Source of the DNA: Archaeoglobus veneficus SNP6
GTDB lineage: Archaea; Halobacteriota; Archaeoglobi; Archaeoglobales; Archaeoglobaceae
NCBI RefSeq assembly: GCF_000194625.1
Contig: NC_015320.1
Coordinates: forward strand, 1,472,612 to 1,536,611
Direction: 5' to 3'
DNA length: 64,000 nucleotides
Each line of letters begins with the position of its first letter. Position 1 is the stretch's first letter. The position numbers and the translations under genes are program-made. Below, one piece after another: positions 58,593-64,000 of the stretch. Under the pieces are notes generated by a model. It had not been told where the DNA came from and did not search any database. It saw nothing but the letters and a program-made list of their open reading frames with translations.

Positions 58593-60101
58593 ATGGTAAT
58601 TAAAGATATCGACTCCAAGCTGATTATAACGAAATTCGCCATGCAGGGCTACAACGTCCACCCTTCAGCGGTGGAAGTGCTTCGAGGGCTTTCACCCTCC
58701 CGACTCGACAATATAATATCCGAAATCTGCAGACATGCCAACGGCAGCTTCATAATTACCGCCGAAGATGTGCTGCCCGTTTTGAACGGGCTCAAGAGCA
58801 GAACTGCAGAGGGAGATGGAAATGCAAGCGTAGCAGCGATTAATGTAGGTGTGTCAGATGTAGTAAAACCGGAAAAGCCACTGGAGAGCCGTACAACCCT
58901 TCAGAAAGAGCCAGAGATACGAGTTTTAAAGGATATCACGGGAAACTCGAGCTGTGAGGGTGGTGTCGAGGACTTCGTCGCCTACTTCAACTCCCGCTAC
59001 GAAAAGCTATCGAGGATGCTGCGCAACAGGATTAATCCTCTGCCCATAGCCTCCCTTAGAAAAGTGAGGACCGAGAAAGTAGATATTGTAGGAATTGTCA
59101 ACGACGTTAGAGAAACTTCCAACGGCAACGCGATCATAGAGCTCGAAGACAAGACGGGCTTCACGACGGTCATAGCCACCGGTAAGCTGAAGGACACGGC
59201 CATGGAACTTCTTGGGGATGAAGTCATAGGAGTCTCGGGAACATACAGGGGCAGGAGCATAATAGCAGACAGAATAATCTTCCCGGACGTCCCGATGAAT
59301 GGATCAAAGAAGAACTGGGGCTTCAACGTTGCGTTTATCTCAGACACGCACTTCGGCAGCAATACGTTCATGGAAGACGCGTGGAACCGCTTCGTAAGCT
59401 GGATAAACTGCGAGATTGGAGATGAAAGAAGCCAGCAACTCGCTGAAAGCGTGAAGTACATCGTTCTTGCGGGAGATGTCGTTGACGGCGTAGGTGTTTA
59501 CCCGGGGCAGGAGAAGGAACTCACAATAATGGACATTTATCAGCAGTATGAAGAGGCAGCCTATCAGCTTGACAAGCTGCCAAAGCGGGTAAAGGTCATC
59601 TTGTCTCCCGGAAACCACGACGCAGTAAGGCAGGCTGAACCCCAGCCGTGCTTGCCGAAGGAGTACGCAAGCCTGTTCTCCAACAACGTAATACATGTTG
59701 GAAACCCAGCCCTCATTGACATAGAAGGTGTAAAGATTCAGATATACCACGGAAGAAGTCTCGACGACCTGATGACGAAGATTCCAAGACTGAGCTACGA
59801 GGAACCGGCAAAAGCTATGGAAGAACTCCTTAAGAGGAGGCACCTCGCCCCATCCTACGGCAACCGCTCACCAATAGCTCCTGAGAAGGAGGACTACCTC
59901 GTAATCGATGAAGTGCCGGATGTTCTCCATTCTGGACACGTCCACACCTACGGAGCAACGTTCTACAGAGGTGTTTTCCTCGTGAACTCGAGCACCTGGC
60001 AGTCGCAGACGGAGTTCCAGAAGAAGATGAACCTGAATCCAATGCCGGGAATAGTTGCAGTTTACAACGGCAACAACCTGAGCAAGCTGAAGTTCTGCTG
60101 A
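58593..60101 (+). CDS. polB: DNA polymerase D small subunit DP1
   Basis: The 502-residue protein has an OB domain (VDIVGIVNDVRETSNGNAIIELEDKTG in parts) and a calcineurin-type phosphoesterase domain with SDTHFGS, AGDVVDG, SPGNHDA and SGHVHTYG, which is the 3'-5' exonuclease of PolD. A low-complexity linker covers residues 75-120. GGCGGAGGATGGAGA precedes the ATG. The large subunit DP2 is not in the window. Divergent from the signal peptidase gene with 18 bases between starts. Confidence 0.94.
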   Translation: MVIKDIDSKLIITKFAMQGYNVHPSAVEVLRGLSPSRLDNIISEICRHANGSFIITAEDVLPVLNGLKSRTAEGDGNASVAAINVGVSDVVKPEKPLESRTTLQKEPEIRVLKDITGNSSCEGGVEDFVAYFNSRYEKLSRMLRNRINPLPIASLRKVRTEKVDIVGIVNDVRETSNGNAIIELEDKTGFTTVIATGKLKDTAMELLGDEVIGVSGTYRGRSIIADRIIFPDVPMNGSKKNWGFNVAFISDTHFGSNTFMEDAWNRFVSWINCEIGDERSQQLAESVKYIVLAGDVVDGVGVYPGQEKELTIMDIYQQYEEAAYQLDKLPKRVKVILSPGNHDAVRQAEPQPCLPKEYASLFSNNVIHVGNPALIDIEGVKIQIYHGRSLDDLMTKIPRLSYEEPAKAMEELLKRRHLAPSYGNRSPIAPEKEDYLVIDEVPDVLHSGHVHTYGATFYRGVFLVNSSTWQSQTEFQKKMNLNPMPGIVAVYNGNNLSKLKFC

Positions 60102-60155
60102 AGAGTCTGAGCAGAGAAACGGTAGCAATATATCTACCCTACCCCATTTTTCTCC

Positions 60156-60668
60156 ATGGTACTCTATAAGGGTGTGGAAATTCTCGCCTACCACGGCGAC
60201 ATAACCAAGCTGGAAGTTGATGCCATCGTAAACGCAGCCAACACCCGTCTTATAATGGGTGGAGGTGTTGCGGGAGCAATAAAGAGGGCAGGAGGAAAAG
60301 AAATAGAAGATGAAGCTGTCGCAAAGGGCCCAATAAAGATTGGGGAAGCGGTAGCAACTACGGCAGGAAAGCTCAAGGCAAAGTACGTCATTCACTCGCC
60401 TACAATGGGCATGGATTTTAAAACCGATGAGAACAAGATAAGGCTATCAGTTCAGGCAGCACTGAAGAAAGCCGACGAGCTTGGTGTCGAAACTATAGCA
60501 TTTCCTGCAATGGGGACAGGAGTAGGGGGGTTTTCGAGAGAAGAAGCGGCGAAAATTATGATCGAAGAAATTAAGAAGCACATAGATAACGGAACTAACA
60601 TTAAAAAGATAATTCTCGCAGACGTGAACAGAGAGCAGGTTGAAGCGTTCGAGAGGGTGATTGGTTGA
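60156..60668 (+). CDS. Macro-domain ADP-ribose-binding protein
   Basis: The 170-residue protein has DITKLEVDAIVNAANTRLIMGGGVAGAIKRAGG in parts and AFPAMGTGVGGFS, the two loops that bind ADP-ribose. Macro domains remove ADP-ribose from proteins or process ADP-ribose phosphate. The PMDh small-subunit start overlaps its stop (TTGA), so it is in one transcript with that gene and the second site-2 protease gene. Confidence 0.9.
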   Translation: MVLYKGVEILAYHGDITKLEVDAIVNAANTRLIMGGGVAGAIKRAGGKEIEDEAVAKGPIKIGEAVATTAGKLKAKYVIHSPTMGMDFKTDENKIRLSVQAALKKADELGVETIAFPAMGTGVGGFSREEAAKIMIEEIKKHIDNGTNIKKIILADVNREQVEAFERVIG

Positions 60669-61153
60669 AGATCAGGGCGAGGGTGATTTCGAGGGGAGAT
60701 GCCGAGGGAGAAGTAATAGTAAGTAAAAGAAGTTTCTCCTTCCTCGGTGATGTTGATGCGGAAACGGGCGTTGTGGTTGCCGGGGACAGCGACATAGCTG
60801 GAGAAAACATAGCGGGCAAGATATTCGTTTTTCCTTCAGGAAGGGGTTCAACTGTCGGAACATACGTGCTGCTGAGAATGAAGAAAGCTGGAACTGCTCC
60901 GAAAGCCATAATAAACCTCGAGAGTGAAGCGATAATAGCGGTTGGGGCGATAATAGCCGGCATACCATTGCTTGATAGGCCAGAAGAAAACGTAATCGAA
61001 TTGCTTGAGAGTGGAGAAATCGTGAGGGTTCACGCTGGCAGGGAGGGTTGGATTGAGGTATTATCAAGGCTCCCGGATGGCCCGGACGGAAACGATTCCG
61101 GGGCAAGCAGGGGTAGTGGCAGACATAGCAGCAACTCAGAGGTCAGCAAATGA
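60665..61153 (+). CDS. Phosphomevalonate dehydratase small subunit (DUF126)
   Basis: The first ~130 residues match the small, swivelling subunit of aconitase X-type phosphomevalonate dehydratase (GDAEGEVIVSKRSFSFLGDVD, IFVFPSGRGSTVGTYVLLRM, IVAVG-like region AIIAVGAIIAGIPLLD). It takes part in the archaeal mevalonate route to isoprenoids. The large subunit is not here. The last 25 residues are a hydrophilic Asp/Gly/Ser tail not usual for the family. It starts at a TTG overlapping the macro-domain stop and its stop overlaps the next ATG. Confidence 0.88.
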   Translation: MKIRARVISRGDAEGEVIVSKRSFSFLGDVDAETGVVVAGDSDIAGENIAGKIFVFPSGRGSTVGTYVLLRMKKAGTAPKAIINLESEAIIAVGAIIAGIPLLDRPEENVIELLESGEIVRVHAGREGWIEVLSRLPDGPDGNDSGASRGSGRHSSNSEVSK

Positions 61154-62199
61154 CGGATGCTACGAGAGAGATAGAAGAAATAAAGAAGGAGATAGAGCGA
61201 AACTTCTACGTGTACGACGTCAGGGAAATTCCCGGAGGTTTGAGGTTCTACGTCCTCCCTGAAGATTCAGGAGATATACAATCCCAGATTGCCCTGGCAA
61301 GAATTGCCGCAATGGCGAGAAACTACGACGTCAGTGCTGGTTGGCATTTGGGTGAGGCTGTCATCGAGATCAAAAGGAGGAAGGAGAGGATATGGATCAA
61401 TATCGTTCTCCTAATAGCAACGTTCATATCAACAACACTGATAGGTTCGACGTTCTATGAAAATTTTGACATCGCTGGAGGTGTTGTATTTTCCCTATCC
61501 GTCCTCTTCGTGCTTGGAAGCCACGAAATGGGCCACTACTTTGCTGCTAAGCGGTGGGGGCTGAAGACTTCCCTTCCGTACTTCATACCCTTTCCGACGA
61601 TAATCGGCACGCTCGGAGCTGTGATAAAGCACAGAGGGCCAATTCCAAACAGAAGGGCTCTCTTCGACGTCGGCGTTTCCGGTCCGCTCGTTGGCATTGT
61701 TGCAGCCATAATAGTCACGTTTATCGGACTGAATCTCAAACACACGCCACCTTCTGCTGGCGGTTATGAGATAGGCATTCCCCCTCTATTCTACCTCATC
61801 ACAATGGCCACGGGATTCGAAGGAGGATATATTCACCCTGTGGCGTTTGCCGGCTGGGTCGGCATGTTCATCACTGCACTCAACATGCTGCCAGTTGGCC
61901 AGCTCGACGGCGGGCACGTGTTAAGGGCGATGATCGGCAAGAAAAGTGAGATGGTTTCGAAAATTGTTCCAATCTGCCTGATAATCCTCGGTTATGTTGT
62001 GGAAATTAACATGGGAACTGGTTCAGGCTCGATATGGGTTCTCTGGGGTCTCATAACCCTCTTCTTCTCCATGCACCCCCACCCTTCCCCCATTGACGAC
62101 GAAACACCCCTTGACAGGAAGAGAGTTGTTCTTGGAATCGTGGCATTCGTTATTGCTGCGCTCTGTTTCACACCAGCCCCGATACTTGCGATACGCTGA
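61150..62199 (+). CDS. Second site-2 membrane metalloprotease (EGY1-like)
   Basis: The 349-residue membrane protein has HEMGH in LGSHEMGHYFAAKRWG, GPIPNRRALFDVGVSGPLVG and the second metal motif LNMLPVGQLDGGH. An N-terminal soluble part (residues 1-75) precedes about seven membrane segments. No PDZ domain, unlike the first site-2 protease at 51.3 kb. ATGA overlap with the PMDh small subunit. Confidence 0.9.
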   Translation: MTDATREIEEIKKEIERNFYVYDVREIPGGLRFYVLPEDSGDIQSQIALARIAAMARNYDVSAGWHLGEAVIEIKRRKERIWINIVLLIATFISTTLIGSTFYENFDIAGGVVFSLSVLFVLGSHEMGHYFAAKRWGLKTSLPYFIPFPTIIGTLGAVIKHRGPIPNRRALFDVGVSGPLVGIVAAIIVTFIGLNLKHTPPSAGGYEIGIPPLFYLITMATGFEGGYIHPVAFAGWVGMFITALNMLPVGQLDGGHVLRAMIGKKSEMVSKIVPICLIILGYVVEINMGTGSGSIWVLWGLITLFFSMHPHPSPIDDETPLDRKRVVLGIVAFVIAALCFTPAPILAIR

Positions 62200-62236
62200 T
62201 TTCTGGTTTGTGTAGGTGATTCACAAACTCAAAAGA

Positions 62237-62890
62237 CTACAACATCTCAACCCTACCAAGCAGAGTGCCATCGAGGAGCATAGCTTCGGCTTTCCTATAA
62301 TCCCACCGTCTGAAAATAACTCCGGCAGGTTTCTCCACGTTTACCGCCGTTGAAGCACACAAGTCGTTGAAGGCAGGCATTACAATTACTTCAACTTCCC
62401 TCCCATCGAATTCAGCCTTTCCTTCGAGCCAGACTCGCTCCTTAACCCCACCAACCTTGTCTCTGATAAGAATTGCCGGATGCGCATGCCCTAAGATGAT
62501 AATGTCTGCCTGCAGAACATCGTCGCCCGGCAATGCATGGCCATGTATAATTCCGATTTTGCCAAATCTTATGCCGCGAGAGCTTGTAGTCTCGACGACG
62601 TCATCAATGCCTCCATCGTGGTTACCCTTCACAACGAGGAGTGGCACTCCCACTGCCTTTGCAAGCTCTTCTACAGCTCTTCTTTCCTTAATCCTCATTC
62701 CAATATCGTGCTTGACGTCTCCGGCAACGATTACCTCATCTGCCCCAACTCTATCCACGAGCCTTCTAAGCCTTTCTACAACAATTCTGTCGTCGATAAA
62801 GAGGCCTAAGTGCAAATCAGCAACCACAAGCCTTTTCGTCCTGCTTCCAAGCAGTAACGCTGCTTCATCTGCAACCCTCAGCAGTTTCAC
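62237..62890 (-). CDS. Calcineurin-like phosphoesterase (COG1407 type)
   Basis: The 217-residue protein has VVADLHLG, VIVAGDVKHD, VVKGNHDGG, IIHGHALPG and ILGHAHPA, the full metallophosphoesterase set. This archaeal family often lies beside Lhr helicases; none is here. Substrate unknown. An AT-rich box midway between its ATG and the divergent permease ATG may serve both. Confidence 0.88.
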   Translation of the reverse strand: MKLLRVADEAALLLGSRTKRLVVADLHLGLFIDDRIVVERLRRLVDRVGADEVIVAGDVKHDIGMRIKERRAVEELAKAVGVPLLVVKGNHDGGIDDVVETTSSRGIRFGKIGIIHGHALPGDDVLQADIIILGHAHPAILIRDKVGGVKERVWLEGKAEFDGREVEVIVMPAFNDLCASTAVNVEKPAGVIFRRWDYRKAEAMLLDGTLLGRVEML

Positions 62891-62907
62891 AAAAGCGAAT
62901 CTTTCGG

Positions 62908-62926
62908 CAGTTATAAATTTAAATCG
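62908..62926. promoter_or_regulatory. Shared AT-rich promoter, phosphoesterase / permease
   Basis: AGTTATAAATTTAAATCG lies midway between the minus ATG at 62890 and the plus ATG at 62945, about 26 bases from each. Overlapping TATA-like boxes on both strands could start two leaderless transcripts. Confidence 0.45.
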
Positions 62927-62944
62927 ATGCTGTCACGCAATAGC

Positions 62945-64000
62945 ATGTCACTAAGAAAGGACGTTACCCTCCTTCAGGCTGTAGGTATATTCGTTGCCGG
63001 AATTCTCGGCTCTGGCATCCTCATTCTCCCATCAATCGCAGCAAATGTTGCTGGAGAAGCATCTCTCATCGCCTGGCTTCTCATGACTGTTCTTGCAGCC
63101 CCTATTGCGCTCACCTTCGGCTATCTTGCCTCAGCATACCCCTCTGCCGGTGGGATCGCAGAGTACTCGAGGAGAGCATTCGGAAAACGAAGGCTGTGGC
63201 GTCTGAGCCTTGATGCTGAATTTACAACTGGGGTGATGTTTCTTTCTGTAATTCCAACGGCTATCCCCATCGTCCTTCTTGCAGGAGCCTCATACCTCGC
63301 AATGGTTCTCGGCCTCGGCGAAAAAGGAGCCATACTGATAGCCCTTACAATGCTGCTCGCAATCCTGCTCATGAATCTGAGAGGGGTTAAGTTTACCGGA
63401 GATGTGCAGCTCCTGCTCTCAGTAGCAGTGATAATCCTCCTTCTCTCCATATCCCTTTCAGCTCTGCCTTTAACGAGCTTTAGAGGTTATGGACTGAGCA
63501 GAGAAGTAAGCTGGAATGTCGGCAAGGCCATGGTTCTGATCTTCTGGTGCTATATGGGGTGGGAGGCTGCAACGCATCTATCCGAAGAGTTCAGGAATCC
63601 AAGGGACTTTCCCCTGAGTATACTCCTTTCTCTCGTTGTGATAGGGGCTGTGTACATGCTCGTGTCCTATGTTGTGGTTGGTTTGCACGCATACGGAGAG
63701 GGGCTCAGGGGACTTACGGGCCTGCTTTTTGTCGCAGAACGAACCTTTGGTGGATTTGGCAAGATTCTTGTAGCGATTCTTGGCTCCATGACGTGCTTCG
63801 CCAGTGCAAACGTCTACGTAGCCTCGTCTTCCCGGCTGCTCTACGCCATGTCAAGGAGGGGCTACTTTCCATCATTACTCTCAAAACTGAACTCCAGACG
63901 TGTTCCCGGCTACTCTCTTGCTCTTGCATCCACTTTCGTGGCCCTGACCCTCGTACTGATGCTTTTTTATGGAGAAGCTATAGAAGAACTCGTTTTACTC
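62945..64000 (+). CDS. Amino acid permease, APC superfamily (partial)
   Basis: The frame is open from ATG 62945 to the window edge (352 codons). It begins MSLRKDVTLLQAVGIFVAGILGSGILILPS with the GxGI-type first helix of APC transporters, then SAYPSAGGIAEYSRRAFG and MGWEAATHLSEEFRNPRDFP. Ten or so membrane segments are seen. The substrate is not clear; cationic or branched amino acids are typical. The 3' end is missing. Confidence 0.88.
   Translation, partial: MSLRKDVTLLQAVGIFVAGILGSGILILPSIAANVAGEASLIAWLLMTVLAAPIALTFGYLASAYPSAGGIAEYSRRAFGKRRLWRLSLDAEFTTGVMFLSVIPTAIPIVLLAGASYLAMVLGLGEKGAILIALTMLLAILLMNLRGVKFTGDVQLLLSVAVIILLLSISLSALPLTSFRGYGLSREVSWNVGKAMVLIFWCYMGWEAATHLSEEFRNPRDFPLSILLSLVVIGAVYMLVSYVVVGLHAYGEGLRGLTGLLFVAERTFGGFGKILVAILGSMTCFASANVYVASSSRLLYAMSRRGYFPSLLSKLNSRRVPGYSLALASTFVALTLVLMLFYGEAIEELVLL

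Noticed and set aside
61053-61262. Small frame spanning the junction of the PMDh subunit and the site-2 protease, considered as a sign of a frameshift
   Set aside because: Both neighbours are complete with an ATGA overlap; the odd hydrophilic tail of the PMDh subunit is in frame and needs no frameshift.
1-64000. CRISPR arrays, tRNA and rRNA genes
   Set aside because: No regularly spaced repeats and no tRNA-like T-arm or rRNA sequence was found by reading; very divergent tRNAs could still be missed without a covariance search.

Overview
This window looks like chromosomal DNA from a hyperthermophilic, sulfate- or sulfite-reducing archaeon of the Archaeoglobales, most like Archaeoglobus. The domain is shown by Spt5, RpoL, Csl4, an Sm-like protein, PolD small subunit DP1, archaeal Trm10, the phosphomevalonate dehydratase small subunit, a PGF-CTERM surface protein and many leaderless genes with a TATA box about 26 bases upstream of the start. 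The lifestyle is shown by a complete dsrOPMKJ operon, dsrC, and two further DsrMK/Hdr-like pairs. Assignment to the genus is an inference; no rRNA or tRNA gene is present in the window.

Layout. 1-8.7 kb: start of an exported protein, a methyltransferase, a 1026-residue S-layer-like protein, CobN and a nitrilase-fold enzyme. 8.7-12.1 kb: a BtuFCD/FecBCD-type ABC importer operon. 12.2-22.6 kb: housekeeping and poorly known genes (HD, DHPS-like, PHP, KaiC-like, Trm10, secretion ATPase, amphi-Trp, endonuclease V, DtxR regulator, hydrolase, thioredoxin-HEAT, TPR, HTH). 22.6-24.8 kb: ftsZ-secE-spt5-rpl11. 25-29 kb: dihydroorotase, an IS481-family element with clear ends and target duplication, then a hairpin with all hallmarks of an archaeal H/ACA guide RNA, a Yip1-like membrane protein and a PhoU-like regulator. 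29-37.5 kb: a double biotinyl-domain protein, iron alcohol dehydrogenase, sugar epimerase, Sm protein, a short acetyl-CoA-synthase-like protein, HPS-RraA fusion, glutamine synthetase and an unknown small protein. 37.5-50.1 kb: the sulfur respiration region. 50.2-64 kb: nucleotidyltransferase, CutA, two site-2 proteases, TtuA-like thiolase, HyuA-like protein, METTL5-like methyltransferase, Csl4, RpoL, VapBC, signal peptidase, PolD DP1, macro domain, PMDh small subunit, phosphoesterase and a truncated permease.

How the genes work together. The sulfur region couples the quinone pool to the cytoplasm through DsrMKJOP and the trisulfide carrier DsrC; a CbiA-type amidotransferase beside dsrC may make cobyrinate diamide or amidate siroheme. 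CobN, CbiA and the BtuFCD-like importer together suggest both synthesis and uptake of corrinoids. The translation/secretion/division cluster and the RNA-processing cluster are conserved archaeal neighbourhoods. The most unusual items are the H/ACA-like RNA beside the fresh insertion element, the ACS-like protein that keeps the four cluster cysteines but lacks the Cys-Gly-Cys nickel motif, the loss of heme-ligand histidines in two DsrM paralogues, and divergent leaderless genes that appear to share one central TATA box.
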